From contig JAFGCE010000003.1 of assembly GCA_016932755.1 (NCBI GenBank), positions 1 through 21,507 of the forward strand: 21,507 bases of DNA, in the 5' to 3' direction. A program made the position numbers and the translations under genes. Origin of the DNA: Candidatus Woesearchaeota archaeon. GTDB lineage: Archaea > Nanobdellota > Nanobdellia > Woesearchaeales > JAGWAF01. The notes under the pieces were generated by a model. The model saw only the letters and a list, made by a program, of their open reading frames with translations. It was not told where the DNA came from and made no database searches. Below, piece after piece: positions 1 to 5,989 of the stretch (the first letter of the stretch is position 1; each line of letters begins with the position of its first letter).

Positions 1-597
1 AAGCTCAAAATCAGCCCCATCCCCTTTGTCAAGCTCCTTTATTAGGGAATAAATTTTCTGCTGGGCATTTGGCTCGTTTGCCTCTTCTTTTTCTTTAGAA
101 ACTGTATTTTTGTCAATCTTTTCTTCTTCAACATTTTCGCTTGATGGAAGTTCGTCAAACCGGGGGATTTTCTCAGGCTCATGCACAGGCGCAGAGCTGC
201 GCTCATTTTCAAGTTCCATTTTTCTTACTTCAACCCAGGACATGTCCTGCACTTTTTTGATGATTTCAGGCATTATGTAAACTTCAGATCCGTATTCCCT
301 TGGCCTGCCTATCACAAAAACAACATCTCCAAGCCTAACTTCCTTAAACATATCAGTTTCGTCAAAACTCCTTACCGGGATTGCGCCGCTTCCGTCATCA
401 AGGGTTATGCTCCTATAGCTCAGTTCAGCTGCGGGCATAGACACTACAGCCCCAAGCAGATTAACCCTGGAAGCTCTTTTGCCATCCTGCGTAAGAACAT
501 AGTTTGGGGTCCAGCCTTCTTCCTTGACATATTTCCCTTGCGTTATGTCTGCAATCCTGAGCTTTGCTGCTACCTGCCTTTGGTTTTGTTCTGCCAT
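1..597 (-). CDS. RPA32-like single-strand DNA-binding protein (partial, 3' end off the window)
   Basis: This minus-strand frame opens with ATG at 597 and stays open to base 1, giving 199 residues with no stop, so the C-terminus lies outside the window. Roughly residues 45-115 look like an OB fold: strand-rich sequence with LDDGSGAIPV followed by GDVVFVIGRPREYGSEVYIMPE, the usual layout of archaeal RPA-family proteins. A charged Glu/Lys linker follows. The last visible residues (IYSLIKELDKGDGADFE) match the start of the winged helix at the C-terminus of RPA32-like proteins (COG3390). By family knowledge it would bind single-stranded DNA with RPA partners during replication and repair. It has its own promoter facing away from the surface-protein gene. 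I am confident of the family, less so of the exact paralogue. Confidence 0.8.
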   Translation of the reverse strand, partial: MAEQNQRQVAAKLRIADITQGKYVKEEGWTPNYVLTQDGKRASRVNLLGAVVSMPAAELSYRSITLDDGSGAIPVRSFDETDMFKEVRLGDVVFVIGRPREYGSEVYIMPEIIKKVQDMSWVEVRKMELENERSSAPVHEPEKIPRFDELPSSENVEEEKIDKNTVSKEKEEANEPNAQQKIYSLIKELDKGDGADFEL

Positions 598-599
598 AA

Positions 600-604
600 C
601 CCCC
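600..604 (-). promoter_or_regulatory. G5 ribosome binding site of the RPA-like gene, inside a small hairpin
   Basis: Read on the minus strand, GGGGG sits two bases before the ATG at 597. The complementary CCCC at 613-616 could fold back over it (CCCC-8 nt-GGGG), so the site may be partly masked in the mRNA. The close spacing supports this ATG as the start. Confidence 0.4.
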
Positions 605-628
605 ACTAAAGAGGGGCATGCTTCCCCC

Positions 629-645
629 TTTTTATAGTTTTATAT
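629..645 (-). promoter_or_regulatory. TATA elements for the RPA-like gene
   Basis: Two overlapping candidates read on the minus strand as ATATAAAA (638-645) and TATAAAAA (629-636). With the usual archaeal spacing of about 26 bases they predict transcript starts near 615 or 606. Either leaves a short leader of 9-18 nt carrying the G5 ribosome binding site. Confidence 0.5.
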
Positions 646-667
646 CCTCAAAATTATATTTCGCAAC

Positions 668-677
668 TTTTATATAC
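668..677 (+). promoter_or_regulatory. TATA box for the surface-protein gene
   Basis: TTTTATATAC lies about 40 bases upstream of the GTG start at 713. It predicts transcription starting near 699, which leaves a leader just long enough to hold the GAGGTGG ribosome binding site. Confidence 0.55.
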
Positions 678-702
678 CTTAACAGGCTATTTTTTGAAAA
701 AA

Positions 703-709
703 GAGGTGG
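703..709 (+). promoter_or_regulatory. Ribosome binding site GAGGTGG that fixes a GTG start
   Basis: GAGGTGG ends three bases before the GTG at 713. It is the best purine-rich site here and supports GTG as initiator, since no in-frame ATG lies nearby. Confidence 0.5.
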
Positions 710-712
710 AAA

Positions 713-2185
713 GTGGTAGATTTAACAATAGTCAACTACATAAGGCAGCTTTTACAAGCAGGCTATGATATTAATTCTATAAAAAACAGGCTGATAACAT
801 CAGGCTATGACATTAATACAATAAACGAGGCAGTTAGCTATGTCTACCAGGCTTCTCCTCGCGAAGCGCCAAAGCCAAGTCCGCTTGACAAATTCAAGAG
901 CAAAAAATTTCTTGTTGCGGTAGGGGGGATTTTTGGCGTGATAGCCATTGCGCTTCTCGTCCTGCTTTTTGCAGGCGGAGAGCCAGCGCCAATAGAAATG
1001 TTTCTCTCCCCGTCATCAACCCAGGCAACACAGGGAGGCAACCTTGAGTTTTCAAAAACATTATTGAACCTTGAAGAAGCAGGAATGGTTTCTTTGGGGT
1101 ATGAATTGATTGATAATTTTGGAGCGGTGGTGGCAACAAAGCAGGAAAGCTTCAGCACGCAGGCAGTTCCACCGGCAACAACTTTCCCGATAGGAGAAGA
1201 AATAAACCCCGGCACATACACTCTGAAAGCCACTGCAAGATATGGAGAGCAGGTAGCAGAAGCAATGTTTTCATTTACAGTTCTTGAAAAAATAAAAGAA
1301 GAGCCCGAAGAGGTTATAGAGGAACCGATTGCAGGAGGGCCTGACAATGATAATGACGGCACACCGGACGAGACAGACATAGATGATGATAATGACGGAT
1401 TACTTGACACAGAAGACGCGTATCCTTTAGACCACGACAACGACGGAGACCCAGATATAACAGACAATGACGATGACAATGATGGGGTTTTAGACAAATT
1501 TGATAATTACCTCTATGATATGGATAATGACGGGATAATAGACCTAAGCGACATGGACAATGACAACGACGGGATTGTTAATGAAGAAGACACATATCCT
1601 TTTGATTATGACAATGACGGAGTTCTTGACAAAGATGATGACGATACAGGAAGGGCGTACAGCCTGCCGGCGCAACAGGCAGCAGAAGTCATAACTTCAG
1701 CATGTGCAGAGGATTTTGACTGCAATGATTTTGATATCTGCACTGCAGATATGTGTGTTGCAGGAACGTGCGAATACGAAAGGAAAGAGCCTTGCTGCGG
1801 CAACTTTATCTGCGAAGGAGATGAAGACCCTGCCACCTGCCCTGAAGACTGCAGAGAAGCTGAAGGGCCTGAACTTCCTGAGCAGGCAGAAATAGACCAG
1901 CTAATGCAGAACGCAGAATCAAACCCTGAGAGCGTAGCTGCCAAGTGCAGCTTATTTGAAAGAACCGCAGCCACAGACGAATGCTTTGACCAGCTTGCAA
2001 GAAAATCAGGGAACAGCGCATTCTGCAGCAGCATATATGACACCAAGCAGAAAAATACCTGCTATATGTACTTTGTGATGAGCAAAAACCAGTTTGCATT
2101 ATGCGACCAGATAACAGACAGATATCTCCAGAACAGCTGTTTTGCTTTGTCAGCGCTTAAACAAACAGAGGCAGAAGTAAGCTAA
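713..2185 (+). CDS. Membrane-anchored surface protein with calcium-binding repeats and disulfide-rich C-terminal repeats
   Basis: No enzyme family is recognised in this 490-residue protein, but its layout is clear. Residues 1-46 form a small helical module with GYDIN repeated at 17-21 and 31-35. A basic stretch (KFKSKK) precedes a membrane segment at about 66-87, so by the positive-inside rule the N-terminus is cytoplasmic and the rest outside. Residues about 90-195 look like an Ig-like beta domain. Residues about 210-312 hold acidic DxDxDG loops of the thrombospondin type-3 kind, expected to bind calcium. Residues about 330-383 carry ten cysteines. Residues 412-490 form three C-x11-C units (Cys 412/424, 438/450, 464/476). 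All 16 cysteines fall on the predicted outer side, which suits disulfides. Similar mosaics are common in DPANN surface proteins; the role may be adhesion or envelope structure, which is inference. Confidence 0.8.
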   Translation: MVDLTIVNYIRQLLQAGYDINSIKNRLITSGYDINTINEAVSYVYQASPREAPKPSPLDKFKSKKFLVAVGGIFGVIAIALLVLLFAGGEPAPIEMFLSPSSTQATQGGNLEFSKTLLNLEEAGMVSLGYELIDNFGAVVATKQESFSTQAVPPATTFPIGEEINPGTYTLKATARYGEQVAEAMFSFTVLEKIKEEPEEVIEEPIAGGPDNDNDGTPDETDIDDDNDGLLDTEDAYPLDHDNDGDPDITDNDDDNDGVLDKFDNYLYDMDNDGIIDLSDMDNDNDGIVNEEDTYPFDYDNDGVLDKDDDDTGRAYSLPAQQAAEVITSACAEDFDCNDFDICTADMCVAGTCEYERKEPCCGNFICEGDEDPATCPEDCREAEGPELPEQAEIDQLMQNAESNPESVAAKCSLFERTAATDECFDQLARKSGNSAFCSSIYDTKQKNTCYMYFVMSKNQFALCDQITDRYLQNSCFALSALKQTEAEVS

Positions 2186-2188
2186 ATT

Positions 2189-4210
2189 CTAAATCTTGCT
2201 GATAAATCCTCTTCTCGGCTCAAAGATGTCGCCGGCTCTCTTCAGTCTCTGGATAACCTCTTCAACATCTGCTTCGCTGAGCCCTTTTTCTTCAGCATCT
2301 TTGATTATATCTTCAAGCGGGATTGTTTTCCCAAGCTTGTTTTCAAGCTCGTTGATTATTTCTTTCAGAACACCAATCTTGCTTCTTTCTGTTGCAGGAG
2401 TGTCTGTCGCTATCCTGTCAATATCTATCCTCCCGGTTTCCTCGTCGAGAGCCACAAGCTTCAGGCAGTAGTCCAAAAGCTCGACAGCTTTTCTGGAATC
2501 TTTTTTCGTGACTTTCTGCGACAGCCTCAACCTTGCAGACGCTTCAGCAAGCCTCACAAGCCCTTCAAGCTGTCTCGCGGATAGCGGGATTGACTTGACC
2601 CCTCCTTCAGAAATTCCTGAAGCTCTCATTTTGAGGTAATATTCCTTGAGATCTGCTATTGCAGAGTCTGTAAACTTTGGAAAGATTTTCTGTTTTGCAT
2701 AAGCAAGATATTTTCTCAAAAGCCTTGTGTCAACATCAGGCTCTTCTGAATTCGGGTTTTGGTGCAGGTTAAGGATAAAGCTCGCCATTTTCTCGTCTTT
2801 TACCAGGTCAGGAACGTCTTTTATCGGGAATATGAGGTCAAACCTGTTAATCAAAGTAGAAGGAAGCTCTATCTGGTTTGCGACAGTATCATAAGGGTCG
2901 AATCTCCCGAACTTGGGGTTTGCTGCAGCAAGAACGGTTGTTTCACATCTTAGTGTTGCCTGGATGTTTGCTTTGGATATTGTTATTGTCTGCCCTTCAA
3001 GCGCCTCGTGCATCGCAGCCCTGTCTTCAGGCGACATTTTGTCAAGCTCGTCAATGCACACAACCCCCTTATTTGCAAGAACAAGCGCTCCTGCCTCAAG
3101 GCTCCACCCTCCAAGGAACTCATCCCTTACAACAGCAGCAGTCAAACCTGCGCCGCTGACTCCTTTTCCGCTTATGAACCTTCCTTTCGGCGCTACAACT
3201 TTAATCCTCTTCAAAAGCATACTTTTGCCTGAGCCAGGGTCTCCTATGAGCAGGATATGCATATCCCCCCTTGTAACAACTCCATCATCCCTTTGCTTTC
3301 TCACACCGCCAGCCAGCTGGAGGAGAAGCGCTTCTTTTATCACTTCGTGGCCATATATTGACGGAGCAATTGATGAAACCAGCCTTTTCATGAGCTTCTG
3401 GTCTTCTGCAAGCTCTTTTATTTCGCTTAAATCCTCTTTTGTGATTGTTATGTCGCTGTAGTCCTCTTCAACAGTCTCGATATAGTTTGCCTCTACCAGC
3501 AGGTCAAATCGTGTACTCTGGCCCCCTGTCTTCAGGATTATCGGGACTTCCTTGACTATGCCAACAACCCTTATCTTTTGTCCGGGGTTTGTTTTTTTCT
3601 CTGAAATTGGGCTTACAAGGTCTCCTTTAAGGAAAACATTCATCCTTTTGGGCTGCTCCCCTCCGTCAAGGTCTTCAGGAGCCTCTTCCAGAACAAGCCT
3701 TTGCGCGTCTATCAGCTCTTTGCTTAACAACCTGAATTTTCCTTTTCTGCCGCATCCGCACCGCGAGGGCTCTTTGAATTTGTTGTCAAGCTGGAGCACA
3801 GCCATAATATTCCCGCAGTTCGGGCACTCAAATCTTGCCGCGGTCACCATAGGCCTAACATCAGACTTCTGCCTTACAACCCCCAGCAGGGTAAAGAGCT
3901 TGCCAAGATGCTCGCTCCTGATGTTCCTTATCATTATGTTCTGGCTGTCAGGAAGATTCGTGATCCTTACAGCAAAACTTTTTACATCGCCTGGCAGGTC
4001 AAACTGCTCGATAGCCGCTGTAGCTGTTTTGATTGTGTCTTCAGGATGGTCTAGAAGTATTTCTGCAAGCTCAGGGCTGAATTTCGACAGTGCAAAGAAA
4101 TCCAGGGCAATGAACTTTTGCCCGGTTCTTATTTTTTCAAGAAGCTCAGCCTTGTAATTACTTTCAATAAATTCCCCGAAAATCCTGATTTGCTCGTTTA
4201 TGTCCAGCAT
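2189..4210 (-). CDS. mcm: Minichromosome maintenance (MCM) replicative helicase
   Basis: This is a 673-residue archaeal MCM, the hexameric 3'-5' DNA helicase that unwinds the replication fork. The N-terminal domain carries a zinc site (Cys 129, 132, 151, 153) and an OB region. The AAA+ module shows Walker A GDPGSGKS (about 323-330), Walker B VVCIDELDKM (about 383-392), sensor-1 region AAANP (about 428) and an arginine-finger motif INRFDLIF (Arg about 456). A C-terminal winged helix follows. I chose ATG at 4210 rather than the in-frame TTG at 4219: the TATA box at 4237-4244 predicts transcription starting near 4214, which places the TTG upstream of the transcript and makes this mRNA nearly leaderless. 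No intein is seen. The gene ends three bases from the convergent surface-protein gene and lies directly downstream of tbp. Confidence 0.97.
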   Translation of the reverse strand: MLDINEQIRIFGEFIESNYKAELLEKIRTGQKFIALDFFALSKFSPELAEILLDHPEDTIKTATAAIEQFDLPGDVKSFAVRITNLPDSQNIMIRNIRSEHLGKLFTLLGVVRQKSDVRPMVTAARFECPNCGNIMAVLQLDNKFKEPSRCGCGRKGKFRLLSKELIDAQRLVLEEAPEDLDGGEQPKRMNVFLKGDLVSPISEKKTNPGQKIRVVGIVKEVPIILKTGGQSTRFDLLVEANYIETVEEDYSDITITKEDLSEIKELAEDQKLMKRLVSSIAPSIYGHEVIKEALLLQLAGGVRKQRDDGVVTRGDMHILLIGDPGSGKSMLLKRIKVVAPKGRFISGKGVSGAGLTAAVVRDEFLGGWSLEAGALVLANKGVVCIDELDKMSPEDRAAMHEALEGQTITISKANIQATLRCETTVLAAANPKFGRFDPYDTVANQIELPSTLINRFDLIFPIKDVPDLVKDEKMASFILNLHQNPNSEEPDVDTRLLRKYLAYAKQKIFPKFTDSAIADLKEYYLKMRASGISEGGVKSIPLSARQLEGLVRLAEASARLRLSQKVTKKDSRKAVELLDYCLKLVALDEETGRIDIDRIATDTPATERSKIGVLKEIINELENKLGKTIPLEDIIKDAEEKGLSEADVEEVIQRLKRAGDIFEPRRGFISKI

Positions 4211-4236
4211 TTCTATCAAGTCTTTTTGTTTTTGGG

Positions 4237-4244
4237 TTTATATA
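4237..4244 (-). promoter_or_regulatory. TATA box of mcm
   Basis: TATATAAA on the minus strand, within the near-palindrome GGGTATATAAACCC. Its centre is about 30 bases before the ATG at 4210, which predicts an almost leaderless transcript. The rest of the tbp-mcm gap (4245-4319) shows no other feature I can support. Confidence 0.6.
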
Positions 4245-4319
4245 CCCTGCCCAGCCCTGTCTTGTGGGGTTTTGTCCAGTGCAACAGAGCTAACGCTAAA
4301 TGTCAATTATCCCCCTAGT

Positions 4320-4937
4320 TTATCTTACTTTTTTAAGGTTCTCAACAAGCTTGTCCACAACCTTGTAGACTTCTTCCTCTGATTTTGTTCCGGTGCATAC
4401 AATCTTTCCGTTGCTGAAAAGCAGGAAAGTTGCTTTTGCATCAGGCAGCTTGTAAACCAGTCCTGGGAACTGTTCTGGCTCGTATTCTGTGTTGTCAAGC
4501 TTCATTGCCAGCGTATTAAGGTTTAAGTCCATCCCTACTGAACCAGATGCAACAATGTTCTGAATCTTTATAACCGGGTCAACTGTTATCTTAACATTAA
4601 TCTTCTCAAGGCTTTTGATTATTTTCTTGATAGCCTCCTTGACCTTGTCCATTGACCTTGCCCCTGTGCATACAATCTTGCCAGAGCTGAATATAAGAGC
4701 AGAGGTTTTTGGCTCTTTGATTCTTATGACAAGCCCAGGAAACTGTTCCGGGTTGTATTCTGTATTGCTTAAAGTGGCAGCCATCTTCTCCAGAGGTATG
4801 TCATGCTCCAACGAAGACGAGACAACGATGTTTACAACCTTTATGTCTCTTGGCGCTCCTTTTACCTCTTTCTTTGGTTTTGCAGGCTTTTTTGCTTTTG
4901 CTGCTTTCTTCTTTGTTTTTTTAGCTTTTTTTGCCAT
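4320..4937 (-). CDS. tbp: TATA-binding protein (TBP) with lysine-rich N-terminal tail
   Basis: TBP recognises the TATA box and, with TFB, recruits archaeal RNA polymerase. The 205-residue protein has the two-fold saddle: residues about 33-115 and about 123-205 repeat each other, with NTEYNPEQFPGLV and SSGKIVCTGARS in the first half echoed by NTEYEPEQFPGLV and SNGKIVCTGTKS in the second. Residues 1-27 are an added Lys/Ala/Pro tail resembling histone H1 tails; archaeal TBPs usually start almost directly at the saddle, and some carry an acidic C-terminal tail that is missing here. A G5 ribosome binding site seven bases upstream supports this ATG. The promoter region holds several TATA-like boxes, so self-regulation is possible but unproven. 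Confidence 0.97.
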   Translation of the reverse strand: MAKKAKKTKKKAAKAKKPAKPKKEVKGAPRDIKVVNIVVSSSLEHDIPLEKMAATLSNTEYNPEQFPGLVIRIKEPKTSALIFSSGKIVCTGARSMDKVKEAIKKIIKSLEKINVKITVDPVIKIQNIVASGSVGMDLNLNTLAMKLDNTEYEPEQFPGLVYKLPDAKATFLLFSNGKIVCTGTKSEEEVYKVVDKLVENLKKVR

Positions 4938-4944
4938 TTTTTAA

Positions 4945-4949
4945 CCCCC
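4945..4949 (-). promoter_or_regulatory. G5 ribosome binding site of tbp
   Basis: GGGGG followed by TTAAAAA and then the ATG at 4937, a spacing of seven bases. It supports the start that includes the lysine-rich tail. Confidence 0.5.
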
Positions 4950-4984
4950 ATCAAACCCCTTTTTAAAAATGATTCAGATGAGGT

Positions 4985-5009
4985 ATTTAAATGCCCGCTT
5001 ATTTATAAA
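4985..5009 (-). promoter_or_regulatory. Candidate tbp promoter boxes
   Basis: On the minus strand TTTATAAAT (5001-5009) and a weaker TTTAAATA-type box (about 4985-4992) both lie at a workable distance from tbp, predicting starts near 4978 or 4962. A second copy of the ten-base ATTTATAAAC (plus strand) occurs at 5027-5036, so the true box cannot be chosen by eye. Confidence 0.45.
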
Positions 5010-5068
5010 CCTTGCCTTTTTAAAGGATTTATAAACAATTTTCTTATAGAAGGTATATATTTGCTCTT

Positions 5069-5079
5069 CTTTATAAATA
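5069..5079 (+). promoter_or_regulatory. TATA box for a candidate small RNA
   Basis: CTTTATAAATA is close to the archaeal TATA consensus. On the plus strand it predicts transcription beginning near 5101, immediately before the first hairpin at 5105. A further box, GTATATAT, lies at 5053-5060. The element also reads as a TATA box on the other strand, so direction is not settled. Confidence 0.35.
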
Positions 5080-5123
5080 AATTCAATATTGGTTATACAA
5101 ATCACAGAGCATATGCCTCTGCT

Positions 5124-5218
5124 GTTTCCTGTGGAAAAACGCAGAATTCTGGCGTTTCAGGGCTTATAGCCCAAGAATTCATTTTAAGAATTAAAACAAC
5201 CCCCAGGTTTCCTGTGGA
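5124..5218. repeat. 12-base direct repeat, two copies 83 bases apart
   Basis: GTTTCCTGTGGA occurs at 5124-5135 and again at 5207-5218, bracketing the middle hairpins. Either copy could pair through CTGTG with CACAG at 5103-5107, which would allow alternative folds. Confidence 0.6.
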
Positions 5219-5225
5219 GTTTTTT
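5201..5225 (+). terminator. Hairpin followed by T6
   Basis: CCCCAGG-TTT-CCTGTGG (one mismatch), then AG and six T at 5220-5225. It would end a plus-strand transcript. The T-tract touches the stop codon of the convergent DUF106 gene. Archaeal termination needs mainly the T-run, so the hairpin is supporting evidence only. Confidence 0.35.
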
Positions 5226-5988
5226 AGTAGATTTTCAGCCATTTCCTGACAAGCATGCTGAAAATGATTGAAAATACAATATAAGTCCCAATCCAGCCGA
5301 GTTTCCACCCCTTTATGTACAAGTTAAGTATTTTAACAGGGCTGTTGTTTACGGTTATTGCCTTAACATCGCCTTCCTTCACTGTTTTTATAGGCTCAGC
5401 ATAATCTTTTTCGTTTGTGATTAAAACCTCCTTGGTATAAGCCTTGCCGTCATGCTGGTATTCAAGAAGATAGCTCCCTTCCTCTCCTGTGAGCTTCCAC
5501 TTTACTTCTCCGTTCTCGATTTTTTTTGTAGGCTCGCTTATCATCTCAACCCCTTCAGGAACAACCAGGGTAGCGTTGCCTTCCCCGTTCTCAAACACCA
5601 TTGTGGTTGTGAATTCCTCCCCAGGGAGTATCGGCTCGTATGCAAAATGTGCAGTCATCCAGCCGAATATGATTATGATAGGAATAAAAGTGAACAGCAT
5701 AGGCCGCATGCTGTGCATCATGTATTTCATGTTTGTTTCCATTGCTTTTTTCTGTATTTCCATCATCTTCTTGGGCTCATTCTTCAGCTGTTTCATCTCT
5801 TTTTGCAAATCCTTGATTTCTGTCTTCAAGTCTTTCATCAGGCTTTGGTTTGTTGTGTATTTGTAGATTAAGCTGATAACAACCGAAATTATCAGTGAAA
5901 GTATCATTATAGCCCAAAAATAGCTAAGATTCAGCAAAGGCCCGAATACAGCGTCAAGCGCCGGATTCAAAAAACTAAATATTCCCAT
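5224..5988 (-). CDS. DUF106 family membrane insertase (archaeal YidC/Oxa1/EMC3-like)
   Basis: This 254-residue protein belongs to the DUF106 (COG1422) group of the Oxa1 superfamily, which helps proteins enter the membrane. Membrane segments lie at about 21-43, 97-115 and 230-250. A charged coiled coil (about 50-88), ending in a Met-rich stretch (KYMMHSMRPM), links the first two, as in Ylp1 and EMC3. The loop between segments 2 and 3 is a sizeable outer beta-like domain (about 116-228). Its ATG begins one base after the secY stop (TAGAATG), so the two are probably translated together, which suits a joint role at the translocon. It is the last gene of the ribosomal cluster. Family assignment is firm; insertase activity is by homology. 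Confidence 0.88.
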   Translation of the reverse strand: MGIFSFLNPALDAVFGPLLNLSYFWAIMILSLIISVVISLIYKYTTNQSLMKDLKTEIKDLQKEMKQLKNEPKKMMEIQKKAMETNMKYMMHSMRPMLFTFIPIIIIFGWMTAHFAYEPILPGEEFTTTMVFENGEGNATLVVPEGVEMISEPTKKIENGEVKWKLTGEEGSYLLEYQHDGKAYTKEVLITNEKDYAEPIKTVKEGDVKAITVNNSPVKILNLYIKGWKLGWIGTYIVFSIIFSMLVRKWLKIY

Positions 5989-5989
5989 T

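Larger units (their letters stand above)
5101..5225 (+). ncRNA. Candidate small RNA made of a chain of hairpins
   Basis: The space between the DUF106 and tbp genes contains six inverted repeats in a row: CAGAG/CTCTG (5105-5121), TTTCC/GGAAA (5125-5137), AAACGC/GCGTTT (5137-5157), GGGCT/AGCCC (5160-5172), AATTC/GAATT (5176-5192) and CCCCAGG/CCTGTGG with one mismatch (5201-5217). The last is followed by six T. A TATA box at the right distance upstream and a terminator-like end suggest a plus-strand transcript of about 125 nt. I recognise no known RNA family: no tRNA shape, no clear C/D or H/ACA boxes. It could instead be a processing or 3'-end region of the large minus-strand operon, or a remnant repeat. 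Confidence 0.3.

Noticed and set aside
844..1497. 217-codon minus-strand open frame opposite the surface protein
   Set aside because: The Ser-rich translation is the antisense of the Asp/Asn calcium repeats; the plus-strand product has a coherent architecture.
1339..1652. DNA tandem repeat in the surface-protein gene
   Set aside because: The repetition is at protein level (DxDxDG calcium loops) with varied codons, not a DNA repeat or mobile element.
3552..4157. 201-codon plus-strand open frame opposite mcm
   Set aside because: Antisense of a conserved helicase, no independent promoter or ribosome binding site that I can support.
4211..4219. TTG start for mcm three codons upstream
   Set aside because: The TATA box predicts transcription starting near 4214, so the TTG would lie outside the mRNA; ATG at 4210 fits better.
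5105..5217. CRISPR-like array
   Set aside because: Only one 12-base repeat in two copies; the other elements are different inverted repeats, not identical repeats with spacers.
5102..5308. 68-codon minus-strand frame across the hairpin region
   Set aside because: It overlaps the end of DUF106 in another frame, has no ribosome binding site and no known similarity; hairpin structure explains the region better.
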